Shown here: in pieces, positions 25,914-36,000 of the stretch
Numbering within the stretch: the first letter of the stretch is position 1
Layout of the letters: each line of letters starts with the position of its first letter
Origin: Burkholderia oklahomensis C6786
GTDB taxonomy: Bacteria > Pseudomonadota > Gammaproteobacteria > Burkholderiales > Burkholderiaceae
Length of the DNA stretch: 64,000 nucleotides
NCBI RefSeq assembly: GCF_000959365.1
Contig: NZ_CP009555.1
Location: 124,001 to 188,000 of the forward strand
Direction of reading: 5' to 3'
Position numbers and translations under genes: made by a program
Notes under the pieces: model-generated
The model's database searches: none
Told to the model about the DNA's origin: nothing
The model's input: only the letters and a program-made list of their open reading frames with translations

Positions 25914-28900
25914 CACCACATCCCCATGCGCACACGCAGCACGCCGTTACCGTCATAAACCCGAACGCTGCCTCCATCGATCACCAGTCGATTTCCGCTT
26001 CCGTCGGAGGCGTTGATCTCAAACCAACCGCTCTTGTCGAGCCGCCATCCCTGCCGCCCCGCGATGTAGTTGTCGGACTGGATATAGCTGCCGATCATCG
26101 CATTCGTGATCCAGCCCGCACCGATCAGCGCCTGACGCAAAAACACCTGCCCGCCCTGCACGACGAACGGCGCACCGATCACACCCGAGCCGTCCTCGTC
26201 GATCACGGCGAACCGCTTCGCCGACACGAGCACCTGTGATTCGACGACGCCGTTGTCGTTATCGAGCCCCACGCCGATCGACGCCATGTACTTGTGACCA
26301 TCGACGGTCGTTTGCACTTTGATCTGATACGACGCCGCGACACGCCCGTTCAGGTCGGCGTACGACTTCGCGACGGTTTGCACCGCGGCTGCGTTGTCGT
26401 TCACCTTCGCCTGTACGGTCGTGATCTGCTGCGCCTGTGCGCGATCCGCCTCGACGCGCGCGATCGTTTCCGTCTGTACCGCGGCGCTCAGCAGGTTCGA
26501 GCTCGATCGCTGCTCTGCGGCGACCGTGTCGATCTTCTTCGCGACCGCCATGTCGCCCTCGGCAATCGCCGACTGCAACGACCAGACGCCAGCGCTAAGC
26601 GTCTCGTCGCCCGCGTAGATCGTCGCGTCGCCCGCCATCGGCGGGGTGATCAGATCGATCGGCTCACGGAGATCCGAGCCAAGCGCCGACTTCCCGATCT
26701 GTCCAGCGAAGTACTTCTCGTAGTCGCTTTGATCCGTGCTCGGCTGCCCCTGCACGCCCGGCCCCTTCGCCGGAAACCACGGCCCCGCGTTGCCGGACGT
26801 ATCGACCAGGCGCGCCCAGAAATAGAAGACCTGTCCGACCGCGAGCCCCTGATACGACGTCGCGGCCTGCGGATACGCGAAGTCCGAGAACTTGATCGCG
26901 TCATCGCGGCTCGGCGTGCGGCTGTACCAGATCTCCGTTCGTTGCGTGTCGCCGGCGGACCCGTCGCCCGGGAACGCCCACTTCAGGTCGATCCCATATA
27001 CGATGCCCGTCGCGGTCAGCGACACCACCGACGGCGGCGGAGTGGTCTTCCCCGTGAGCACCGTATCGACGCCGTATGCCGGAATCGACGTCACGCCGAG
27101 CGCATTCTCCGCTCGCACGCGTGCGAGGTACTTCCCCTGATAGATGCCCGGCACCTCGACCTGCAGGCCGCCCGTCGACGGTACCCGGACCCACTCGCCG
27201 TTATCCTTCCGCCATTCCACGAGGTAGCTCGTCGCGTGATTCGCTGCGTCCCACGCGATCACCATCGTCGTCTTCGAGATGCCCTGATCGACCACCGAGT
27301 ATGTCGAGAGGCGGACGTTCGACGGCGGCGGCTGCACCGACGGCGGAACGATCGTGATCGGCCGTTGCTGGATCTGCGCGCCGTCGTCGATTGCCGCGTA
27401 CTTCCCCGGCTCGTACTGCGTCGCGTTGATCGTATAGACGATCTGGCCGTCGTCGTCGCTCTCCTGCACGCTCACCACGCGATACTGCTGCGCCGCGAGC
27501 TCGTTGCTCTCGACCATCCACACCGCGCCCGACACCGGATCGGCGTCGAACCGCTCGACGAGCGTGACCGTGTCGCCGTTGACCGCTTTGACAGCACGCG
27601 CCTGCGCGAGGCCCGACGGCAGGATCGCCGTGAAGCGATCGCCGGCCGAGACCGTCGGCGCCTTGTCGAGCGTGATCGTCTCGCCGGCCGCAGCGCGGAT
27701 GCGCCCGCCGATCCGGCGACCCGCCTTGCGCGGATCGGCGACGGCGATCACCTGTCCCGGCGCACAAAGCGTCCCATCGAGCCCGACCTGAAACGACACC
27801 GTCCCGGTCTCGTACCGCGACGTCAGCAGCAGCCAGCGCCCGAGGCGGTGCGCCTGAGCCTGCGACGTGCAGCCGAACGCCGTGACTTCCGTCTTGATGA
27901 CGCCATAGCGGGCAATCCCGTCATCGTCCTGTACGGGCTCGACAGCCTGCTTATACTGGTTCGTCGGATCGTTGTAGCTGACAAGCGCGACCGTGTAACG
28001 CGTCTTGCGCTCGCTTCCGACGTACTTGAATGAGCCGCCGACGACGTTCGCGGCCGTGTACAGGTAGACCGGATCGGACGGCATATCGGCCGACGCGACG
28101 ACGGAGCCAGCACCCCAGTATGAAATCCCGCGAAAAACGCTCGCAAGATCCTGCATCACCTTGAACGCATCCGCGCGCGTCTGGATCACGCAATTGCATG
28201 TGAAACGCGGTTCCTTGCCGCCCTTCCCGTCCGATACCGGTTCGTCACAGTGACGCGCGATTGCGTACAGCGCCCACTTGTCGACCATCGACGCATCGAC
28301 ACGGTCGCCCAACCCATAACGTTTGTTGAGCAACAGATCGTAGTAGACCCAAGCCGGGTTATTCGTCCACGCCATCTTGAACGTGCCGTCCCACGTGCCC
28401 GAATACGTGCGAATCTCCGGGTCGTAGTTCGTCGGCACGCGGATGATCAGTCCGCGCACGTGATACGAGCGCACCGGCACGCTCGAGAACGAACGCGCGT
28501 CGAACGTCATGCCGACGAGTGCCGTCATCGGATAGCGGAGCTTTCGATCAACGATCTCGGTGATCGCTTCGATATTGATCGAATCAGCGATCGTCGCCGT
28601 GTGCGCGTTCGGCGTGATGCGACGCACACGGATCAGCCAACCGTTTTTCGCACGCGGCAGCTCGATCCGATGCGAGCGCTCGTAGAGCGACGTCGTCTTG
28701 CCGTCGAACGCGCCGGCCAGCACCTGCGCATACGATCCGCCGTCGACCGACAGATCGATCGCGTAGTCGACGCGATAGCCCGTGATATTGCCGTTCGACG
28801 TATCCTGACGCTGTAGCGTCGGCACGCCGAAGCGCACACGCACCGCGGTCAGTTGCGTATTCTGGATCTGGCGCACCCACGGCGCGTCGGACGTCAGCGG

Positions 28901-29218
28901 CACACCGACGCCGGCCTCGCGCTCGACGGCTGGAAAGCCGGGGATGTAGTCCTGATCCTGCGTGCCGGTACGGACGTCGACGGTGTAGTTCTGGAAGTTC
29001 AGCGAGCCGTCCGCGTTCTGGATCGGCGTGCCGTCGAGATAGACCGACTGCAGGCCATTCACCAGCCCCACGATCGGCCCCTCCGAGATCACGTCGAGCA
29101 CCTTCGCGCGCGCAATCGAATGCAGGCTGTCGGGTGATTCGCTGCCGCCACCGCCGCCACCGCCCCCCTTCGCACCGTAGATTCGCTTCAGCCCACCTTC
29201 GGCGTAGAGCTTCTTCAA
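25913..29218 (-). CDS. J: Tail tip / host-specificity protein J
   Basis: An 1101-residue homologue of lambda gpJ, the central fibre that contacts the receptor. A polyglycine run sits near residue 20 and is followed by the conserved N-terminal block (LHSIARAKVLDVISEGPIVGL). Fibronectin-III-like modules are visible at about 610-830 (PPPSNVRLSTYSVVDQG..., TTPPPSVVSLTATGIVYGIDLKW). A helical region lies at about 890-970, followed by a C-terminal receptor-facing part. The start overlaps gene I by 4 bp. Lambda gpJ is about 1130 residues, so this is full length. Confidence 0.95.
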   Translation of the reverse strand: MKKLYAEGGLKRIYGAKGGGGGGGGSESPDSLHSIARAKVLDVISEGPIVGLVNGLQSVYLDGTPIQNADGSLNFQNYTVDVRTGTQDQDYIPGFPAVEREAGVGVPLTSDAPWVRQIQNTQLTAVRVRFGVPTLQRQDTSNGNITGYRVDYAIDLSVDGGSYAQVLAGAFDGKTTSLYERSHRIELPRAKNGWLIRVRRITPNAHTATIADSINIEAITEIVDRKLRYPMTALVGMTFDARSFSSVPVRSYHVRGLIIRVPTNYDPEIRTYSGTWDGTFKMAWTNNPAWVYYDLLLNKRYGLGDRVDASMVDKWALYAIARHCDEPVSDGKGGKEPRFTCNCVIQTRADAFKVMQDLASVFRGISYWGAGSVVASADMPSDPVYLYTAANVVGGSFKYVGSERKTRYTVALVSYNDPTNQYKQAVEPVQDDDGIARYGVIKTEVTAFGCTSQAQAHRLGRWLLLTSRYETGTVSFQVGLDGTLCAPGQVIAVADPRKAGRRIGGRIRAAAGETITLDKAPTVSAGDRFTAILPSGLAQARAVKAVNGDTVTLVERFDADPVSGAVWMVESNELAAQQYRVVSVQESDDDGQIVYTINATQYEPGKYAAIDDGAQIQQRPITIVPPSVQPPPSNVRLSTYSVVDQGISKTTMVIAWDAANHATSYLVEWRKDNGEWVRVPSTGGLQVEVPGIYQGKYLARVRAENALGVTSIPAYGVDTVLTGKTTPPPSVVSLTATGIVYGIDLKWAFPGDGSAGDTQRTEIWYSRTPSRDDAIKFSDFAYPQAATSYQGLAVGQVFYFWARLVDTSGNAGPWFPAKGPGVQGQPSTDQSDYEKYFAGQIGKSALGSDLREPIDLITPPMAGDATIYAGDETLSAGVWSLQSAIAEGDMAVAKKIDTVAAEQRSSSNLLSAAVQTETIARVEADRAQAQQITTVQAKVNDNAAAVQTVAKSYADLNGRVAASYQIKVQTTVDGHKYMASIGVGLDNDNGVVESQVLVSAKRFAVIDEDGSGVIGAPFVVQGGQVFLRQALIGAGWITNAMIGSYIQSDNYIAGRQGWRLDKSGWFEINASDGSGNRLVIDGGSVRVYDGNGVLRVRMGMW

Positions 29219-29790
29219 ATCTGATCCTCCGCATAGATCCCGGAACTGCCCACCTTCGAACCGACGATCATTTCGCCGATAACGAGTGGCACCGGCTCAC
29301 CCTGTGCGGCGCTGTTCACGGGTCCGTTGAAGTAGTACGACGTGCCGTTGTTGGCCGCCCCGGCGAGGCCGGCCTGTTGTGGACTGAGCATCTGCACGAT
29401 GCCGCCGAGCGCCATCGACGCGCCGAGCCCCATCAGCGACGTGCCCCACGGCTGCGCGAAGCCGAACGTCGCCATCGCGCCGACGGCGACGAGTGCGGCG
29501 CCGAGGATCGTGTTGAAGAGCCCGCCGCGCTTGCTGCCGACAATCACCGGCGCGATACGGATCTCGTCGCGCCCGACTGGATGCTCGAGCTCATCCTCGT
29601 CGAGATTGCGCCGGCCGTTGAACACCGCAAACGTCAGGCCGTCGTCGCGCGCCGACATCAGAAACGCGCGGAAACCAGGAATCAGCACCGACAGCGCGCG
29701 CACCGCCTCCGCGGTCGACGAAACCGCCAGACGATGCACTCTTCCGAAACGCCGACCGAGCACCCCATACAACCGTATCGTGCGAAGCAT
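29215..29790 (-). CDS. I: Tail assembly protein I
   Basis: A 191-residue homologue of lambda gpI starting MLRTIRLYGVLGRRFGRVHRL, with a ubiquitin-like N-terminal domain (about 1-75) and a Gly/Ala-rich hydrophobic segment (FNTILGAALVAVGAMATFGF...GLGASMALGGIVQML). In lambda, gpI helps assemble the tail tip with K and J and is not found in the mature virion. Order K-I-J is conserved here. Confidence 0.9.
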   Translation of the reverse strand: MLRTIRLYGVLGRRFGRVHRLAVSSTAEAVRALSVLIPGFRAFLMSARDDGLTFAVFNGRRNLDEDELEHPVGRDEIRIAPVIVGSKRGGLFNTILGAALVAVGAMATFGFAQPWGTSLMGLGASMALGGIVQMLSPQQAGLAGAANNGTSYYFNGPVNSAAQGEPVPLVIGEMIVGSKVGSSGIYAEDQI

Positions 29791-29795
29791 GTCGC

Positions 29796-30548
29796 TCACT
29801 TCCGATCTCCCACATAACGCAGCACCGTCGTGCAGCAGTCGGCCCACATTCCGCCCCATACCGCGCGTACCGAGAGCTTCCCGTACGGATGGTGGAGGAA
29901 CTGTCCGTCACCCAGATAAACGCCCGCGTGATTCGGCACGTCGTTCTTGCTGCGGATCTGCATCAGCGGCACGTCGCCGACCTGCAACGTTACGTCGCGG
30001 CCGACGTCGAGAAAGCCGGCGTCCTGATAGTGATTGAGGTAGAGGTTTGACCGGCCATCGTCCCACCAGCCGTCCTCGCGGTCGAAATCGGGCAGCACCA
30101 CGCCACGCTCGCCGAGATACCAGTCGCGCACGATCGCGTAGCAGTCGTGTACGCCATGCACGTACTGGCGGCCGATCAACCTCGCGACGTAGCCAGCCGG
30201 CCCGAATTCGCACCAGTCATCGACGCCGATTGAGCCGTCGGCCTGCACGCCGAGCGACACGATCACCCACTTCGCGATGCCGCTGCGCTCGCACATCGCG
30301 CGATCCGCGTCGCTCGGCTGCGCCGACGCCCCCGGATGCGAATGCACCAGTGCGACAATCTCGCCCATGTCTTCGGCCGCGGCGTAGTCCTCCGACGCGA
30401 GCGCGAACTGGTCGGTCGGCACGGCTGCGAGGTTCCGGCAGCGCACGTACACCTCGCCGCGTGCCGCCTTCACGACGAGCCCGCAGCACTCGCGCGGATA
30501 CTCGGCCAGTGCGTGCGCCTCGATGGCGCTCTTGATCTGTCCGTCCAT
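29796..30548 (-). CDS. K: Tail assembly protein K (JAMM plus NlpC/P60)
   Basis: A 250-residue two-domain protein. The N-terminal JAB/MPN domain has Glu in EYPRECCG and the metal motif HSHPGASAQPSDAD. The C-terminal NlpC/P60 domain has Cys in HDCYAIVRDWY and His in NHAGVYLGDG. This is the standard gpK architecture, combining a metalloprotease-type domain with a peptidoglycan hydrolase. The chosen ATG lies immediately after an intrinsic-terminator hairpin (30549-30571), so read-through or antitermination is needed for K, I and J expression. Confidence 0.92.
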   Translation of the reverse strand: MDGQIKSAIEAHALAEYPRECCGLVVKAARGEVYVRCRNLAAVPTDQFALASEDYAAAEDMGEIVALVHSHPGASAQPSDADRAMCERSGIAKWVIVSLGVQADGSIGVDDWCEFGPAGYVARLIGRQYVHGVHDCYAIVRDWYLGERGVVLPDFDREDGWWDDGRSNLYLNHYQDAGFLDVGRDVTLQVGDVPLMQIRSKNDVPNHAGVYLGDGQFLHHPYGKLSVRAVWGGMWADCCTTVLRYVGDRK

Positions 30549-30571
30549 AAAAAAACCCGCCGTGTGGCGGG
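30549..30571 (-). terminator. Intrinsic terminator just upstream of K
   Basis: On the minus strand GACCCGCCACACGGCGGGTT is followed by TTTTT, ending directly at the K start codon. A terminator inside the late operon implies antitermination or deliberate attenuation between L and K. Confidence 0.8.
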
Positions 30572-30597
30572 TCCTCATATCGAAATTGAATTGCGCG

Positions 30598-31281
30598 TCA
30601 CGCCATCGTGTCGCACAGGAAGCCGCCGAACGGCAACGCGTTGTTCACGCCGAATCGGCGCTCGCAGCCGCTGATCTTCTTGCTGCATCGATCGAGCGCA
30701 GGGTCGCTCACCGGGTTGTCGTCCCTGTCGAAGCACGCCGCACCGGTATAGCCGCACTCGGAACCGCGATACTCCCATTGGCAGATCGATATGATTTGCC
30801 GCTTCGGCAGTTGCTGGCCGCCAAAGTCGAGCGGAGACGACAGCGTGAACTCGACGTGCAAGCCCGGCTGCTCGTCGCTCTTCTGCTCGATCCGCCATTG
30901 CTGCGTCGGCAACTCTTCGTGCGGGTCCGCCGTTGGGTTGCCGGCCGGGAAATTCACGGCGTCGAGGTAGCGCGCGAGTGTCCGGCGCCGAATCACTTTC
31001 GCGCCGACGAGATCGCCAAGTGCAACGCACAGCGCCGAGATCGTCCCGTTGATGTCGCCTACCCGCAGTGTCGGCGACGGCTGTTGCGCATCCGACGTCT
31101 GTTCGAAGCCCGCCGCCTGAATCGGCCACGGCTTGTATTCGTGCCCCTGCCACACGATCGACGTCGACTGCAAATGCCCATGAAAGCGCAGTACGTCGGC
31201 GCCGAGTGCCGTACAGTCGACCTCGAATAGCTCGATCAGCCGGCCCGGCTCAAGCTGCTGAATGTCCGCGGTGACGGTCAC
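30598..31281 (-). CDS. L: Minor tail protein L
   Basis: A 227-residue homologue of lambda gpL. The C-terminal half carries the conserved cysteine set (SICQWEYRGSECGYTGAACFD, LDRCSKKISGCERRFG, FLCDTMA), which in the family binds an iron-sulfur cluster. It joins the tail tip to the tube. It overlaps the S74 fibre gene by 4 bp. Confidence 0.92.
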   Translation of the reverse strand: MTVTADIQQLEPGRLIELFEVDCTALGADVLRFHGHLQSTSIVWQGHEYKPWPIQAAGFEQTSDAQQPSPTLRVGDINGTISALCVALGDLVGAKVIRRRTLARYLDAVNFPAGNPTADPHEELPTQQWRIEQKSDEQPGLHVEFTLSSPLDFGGQQLPKRQIISICQWEYRGSECGYTGAACFDRDDNPVSDPALDRCSKKISGCERRFGVNNALPFGGFLCDTMA

Positions 31282-32663
31282 TTCGCCGCCTCCAATTCTG
31301 CAATCCGCTTAATCGCGTCCTGTAACGCAGCATCCGTCTCAAGCAGCCCAGCCAGCAGCACGCCGACGGCGTTCGTGTAACGGAAGGTGAGCGACGGCCG
31401 TCCCTTCGGCGGCCCACTCTCGCCGAAGATCTCCTTGCCGCTTTCGTCATACTGACGCACGATGAAATCGCCGTCCTCGTCGATCTCCGGCCCCTCGCCA
31501 AGCAGCTCCGGAAAATCCCACCACTCGTTCGCGATGACGCCCGCCTGTCGCCCGGCCTCCGGACTGCTCTTTGGTAGATACGTCACGCCCCGCTTACCGC
31601 GCAGCCGCGCCATCACGTTTTCGAGCGTCCTGATGTCGGACTTGAAAGCGCGATCGGACGCCTGATTGAAATTCGAAGCTGTCAACACCCCGAACGTGGA
31701 TGCGTTGTAGTTGACGCACTGCAATTCCGCAACGGCCGTGTTCGGCGAAACCCGAAGCTGCACGCCTACGGTGTTGTTGACCCCCGAGAAGCCGAGATAG
31801 CTCAAACTGTGCTGGCCGTTCAGATGCAGGTTTGCTTGCGTGTGGAGCCCCGCCGGCGCGGCCGCAATCTCTTGAGGTTGATTGAACGTCTTCTTCGATC
31901 CCACAATCTGCGGCGTATCGAGCGTCATCGGCTGCGCGAGATTGCCGCTGTGCCAGAGATAGCCGACGTAGTTGCCGTCGACGGTCGCCCCCAGTTGCCC
32001 GGTGACCCTCTGCCCCCAATCGAAACGAAGAGTGTGCCCCTTCGCGCACACTGCGACCACCTCCTCGTTGACGGAGAAAATCTTGTCCTTGAAAACGTAC
32101 TGGTACGCGCCTTTGTCGGGGGACCACCAACCCACCGACCCGCTGCTTCCGTAGAAGTAGCCGGGCATCTTGCCGAGGTACAAATGGCCTTCGTCGCTCG
32201 ATTGCCCGGCCCGGATATCTCCACCTACAGTGAGATTTCCGCTGACAACCTCATCCGGCATCATCTTGCCGCGCTCAGCGGCGTGCCAGATCTTCACGCC
32301 GTCGGAGACGTACTTCACCCAGTCCCCGGTATTCATCGCCACCAATTGGGACAAATCACCAGGCTTCAGCTTGATCGAAACTCCTTTCTGCACGCAAAAG
32401 AGATGAATACATGCGTTCGGTCGAACCGACGAGGCAAGCGGTAATCCGATGACCTTACCCTCATCAGCCATCCACAGCCCATATCGCTTTCCGACGTCTT
32501 CGGACGTGAGATCCACGCTGTCGTTCAGAAATCCGATATCGAGCGGGGTCGAACGCTCGACCACGTCGAAATTCTCGTTCGTCTTGATGTGCGCGACGCG
32601 GTTGTCGTCGCCGCCGTTTCCTCTGGGCGGCTCACCCAATCTGATTTTCTGAAGCACTGCCAT
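31278..32663 (-). CDS. Tail fibre protein with S74 chaperone domain
   Basis: A 461-residue fibre-like protein. The N-terminal part (MAVLQKIRLGEPPRGNGGDDNRVAHIKTNENF) resembles fibre attachment regions. Repetitive beta segments follow. The C-terminus is an intramolecular chaperone/peptidase S74 domain: SDRAFKSDIRTLENVM...GVIANEW...LLAGLLETDAALQDAIKRIAELE. S74 domains trimerise fibres and often cut themselves off; the Ser of the SDRAFKSDI motif is the usual catalytic residue. It sits between M and L, which are adjacent in lambda, so it looks like an inserted module. Confidence 0.85.
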   Translation of the reverse strand: MAVLQKIRLGEPPRGNGGDDNRVAHIKTNENFDVVERSTPLDIGFLNDSVDLTSEDVGKRYGLWMADEGKVIGLPLASSVRPNACIHLFCVQKGVSIKLKPGDLSQLVAMNTGDWVKYVSDGVKIWHAAERGKMMPDEVVSGNLTVGGDIRAGQSSDEGHLYLGKMPGYFYGSSGSVGWWSPDKGAYQYVFKDKIFSVNEEVVAVCAKGHTLRFDWGQRVTGQLGATVDGNYVGYLWHSGNLAQPMTLDTPQIVGSKKTFNQPQEIAAAPAGLHTQANLHLNGQHSLSYLGFSGVNNTVGVQLRVSPNTAVAELQCVNYNASTFGVLTASNFNQASDRAFKSDIRTLENVMARLRGKRGVTYLPKSSPEAGRQAGVIANEWWDFPELLGEGPEIDEDGDFIVRQYDESGKEIFGESGPPKGRPSLTFRYTNAVGVLLAGLLETDAALQDAIKRIAELEAAK

Positions 32664-32671
32664 CTGATCTC

Positions 32672-33010
32672 CTACACAGAAAACGTTTCTTCAAACTGCG
32701 CCGTTATCGTGTACACGGCGCCGTTCTTGATCGGCTCGGAGTACTTCTCGCAGACGAACAGCCCGCGCGCGCGGAGCGGCGGGGTCCAATAGAACGACTC
32801 CGCGCCCGCATGCCGATCGAGGAAATCGATGATTGCCGTGATCTTCGCCGCATTGCCGACAAACCGCAGATTGAATGTCGACTCGCGATTGTTCAGGCCG
32901 TCCGCTGCTCGCTGCGTGTAGCCGTCTCCAAATGGTGCTTTGCGCACGCGCAACGTCGCATCGCCACTGTGTCCCGGCACCGTCGGCGACCATTCAAATG
33001 TGTCTTTCAT
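32672..33010 (-). CDS. M: Minor tail protein M
   Basis: A 112-residue homologue of lambda gpM starting MKDTFEWSPTVPGHSGDATLRVRKAPFGDGYTQ, the family's characteristic opening. The start overlaps the tape-measure stop by 4 bp. It is part of the tail tip ring complex. Confidence 0.9.
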   Translation of the reverse strand: MKDTFEWSPTVPGHSGDATLRVRKAPFGDGYTQRAADGLNNRESTFNLRFVGNAAKITAIIDFLDRHAGAESFYWTPPLRARGLFVCEKYSEPIKNGAVYTITAQFEETFSV

Positions 33011-36000
33011 CCTGCCATCCCGTTTTGCGCTCTCCACAACGTCCCACCCTGTCGGCGTTCACGTTGTATGAGCTCGCGTATCATCTGCTCCAGCATCTTT
33101 CGGAATTCGCCGGCCGCGATCAGGCTCGCAGGGTTCGACGCACCGCCCTCGATCGTGACCGGCGCGCTGACCGAGATCCCACCGTCGCGCATCGACGAGT
33201 CCCCTCCACCAGCACTCCCGCCAACGAGCCCGCCGGCGGCGAATCGCGCGAAGCCGGATCGTCCGCCGGCGTTCAATCGCTCGAGGTGTGCGCGCACGCC
33301 CGGCTGCGACACCACTGCGGCGCGAACCACGAACTCGCCGTTCGATAGCTGCGCCGGAATGCTGTCGCTCGTAGACGTGCCCGCCCCCCACACCGCACCG
33401 CCCGTCGCAAGGTGGAATCCGTAAGCGTTCGAACCGACGGCCGCACTCGCGGCACCACCAAGCGCGCCGACAGCATCGGAAACGCCGCCGAAGCCCAACG
33501 CCGAGCCGATCGCCCCGAACACCTGAGACATCGCCGCGCGCGCCGAAAACCGCGCGAGATCGGCGATCATGCTGTCGACCAGCCCGCGAAAATTGAGCTT
33601 GCCCGACGTCGCAAACGACACGAGCGCATCCTCGGCATTGCGAAACGAACTCGTCAGCGCGTCCTCGGCCATCCGCGCTGCGTTTTGCGCCGATTCCTGA
33701 TAGACCGCCATCGCTCGCTTCACGCCAACACGCCAGTCAGCCTGCAACGCGAGCCGCTGCTCGAGATAGCCGCGCTCGCGCGCGACCTGCTCCGCCTCGG
33801 CCGTGTTGATGCGCTCGATCTCGGCGAGGTACTCGGGCGAACCGAGGGTGCCGTCCTTTCGCGCTCCCTTCGTCAGTTCGTCCCGCCGACGGCGGAACTC
33901 GTCACTCACGCGATTGACGGCCTGATTCAACTCGCGCGCGTTGTCACCCATCGACATCGCCGCAAGCTCGCGCTGTACGTCGCGCTGACGCTCGGCCGCG
34001 TAGTCCGCGAGCTCCGCGTCGATCTGCGCGCTGCGCTCCTTCAGCTTGTTGATTGCGTCGCGATAGCGGACCTCCTTTTCCAGCTGTGCCGCCTGCTCGT
34101 ACCTAGCGCGAATCGCCTGCTGATCACGAAGCAGGCTCTTGTCGTCGTCCGACAGTTTCTTGCGCTTGCCGCGTAGATCCGTCACCTTCTGATCGAACGC
34201 GAGGAGGTCCTTTTGCGACTGCGTCAGCTTGTCGGTCGCGACTGCCTCGACGCGCAGTTGCGCGATCCGCTGCCGGATGTTGTCGAGCATGCGCTCGCTT
34301 TCCAGCGAGTGAACGCCACTGCCCTTCGCTACCCGGGCCGCCGCCGCGTTGGTCGACACGCGCGACGTCTGCGCCGCAGCGGCGGCGACCGTCTCGTCGA
34401 ACGCCTGCTGCCCGCGCGCCGAGGCTGCGGCGCGCGCCGCGTCGGCGTTGAAACCGAACTTCTCGAATTTCTTGCTCGACAGATCGGCTTGAAACTCGGC
34501 GAGCGCCGCCGCCACCACCATCTGCTGATTCATCAGCGCGAGCTCGCGCGTCAGGTTGTCGATGTTGGTTCGCGCGCCCGCCGCGGCTTTCGAATCCTTG
34601 TCGGCAATCGCTTTCTCAAGCGACTTATACGCGTCCGCGCGACCGGCAAGCAGCCCGGCCATTCGCGCCTGCGCGTCGTTCGCGCCCTTCGTCCGCGCCT
34701 CGTATTCGGCCTTCTGGCGGGACGTCATGCCGATGACGTCGGATTCCTCCTTCAGCTTGTGGACGTACTTCTCCCAAGCCTCCGACGCCATACCGCCGGC
34801 AAAGAAGTTGTTCGCGTCAGAAAGCAGCCGCACGCCGTCGGCAGCGCCCCTTGCGGCCGCGTCCATTGCGGCGAGTGCCTGTGCGCCTTTCTGCGACGCG
34901 AGGCCAGCCGTGTCGATCGCGCCAGCGGCCCGCACCAGCTCGTCGCGCAGCGCCTCGCCACCGCTCGTCGCCGACACGAAGCGGTCGATCAGTTGCCCGA
35001 TCTCGCGCGATTTCTCGTCGACACCGAGGTTCGATGTCTTGAGGCGATCCAGACCGGCGAGGAATCGATCAAGCGCCGCTTGATCTGCATCCGAGACCAC
35101 CGACGGCGCGTCGCCGAACGTCGGCACCATGACACTCTGCGCCGCCCGCGTCGCGAGGCTCCGGTACGCGGACTGCGCGTCGTCGGCCGCGCGCGACGTC
35201 TCTTGCTTGGTACGTAGCCGCTCGGATTCCTGCAACAGCGGCGTCAGTTGCCGATACTTGTCGATGATCTGATCGAGCGGCGCCTGCATGTCGATCAGAC
35301 TCGACGTCGCACTGCTCGCGTTGTCACGGAACAGCAGCCAGTTCGCGGCGGCGCCGAGCGCCACCGTGCCTACCGTCGCCAGAATGCCGGGCAAGCCGCC
35401 GACGGCCGCCAGAAAACCCGACCCGAGCGACCGCATCATCGAACCGGTACGCGCGAGCGCCGTTTGCGCCACCGCCGCGCGCTCGGACGCCGCCGCCAGG
35501 CCCGCCGACGTCGTCGCCGCGGAACGTTCGGCGCGCTCGCGCGCCTGTGTGGCGAGCGCGACGTCGCGTTCGGCCTGCGCGAGCCCGCGGTCGGTTTCGG
35601 TGAGCGACGCGGTATAGCGCACCTTGTCGATCGCCCCTTGCTTCGCTGCCGCCTCGAGCGCGGTGCGGCGCTGCTGCGCGAGCGCGAGCGATGCCTCGGC
35701 GCGCTCAAGCTCTTGCTGCGCAGCGGCCGTCTCGCGCGCAATGATCGCGGCATACGGCAAGCCGGCGATTCGAGTGCCGATTTCCTGACTATTCGCGAGA
35801 TTCGATCGCGCGGTCGCGACATGCGCCTGCGCCGACGCCTCGACGGCGCGCGCCTCGGCGAGCTTCGCCTCGGTGTACTTGATTGATCCAACCGTCAGCG
35901 CCGATTGCATCGCGAGACTTTCGCGCATCGCGCGCATACCGGCGAGCTCGGCCTGCGCCGATGCTTCAGCCGCCTGGGCGTTCTGCAGCTTCGCCGCCGC

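Noticed and set aside
26294..28033. 579-residue plus-strand ORF
   Set aside because: It lies antisense to J, has Arg-rich low-complexity composition, and is a GC-rich shadow frame.
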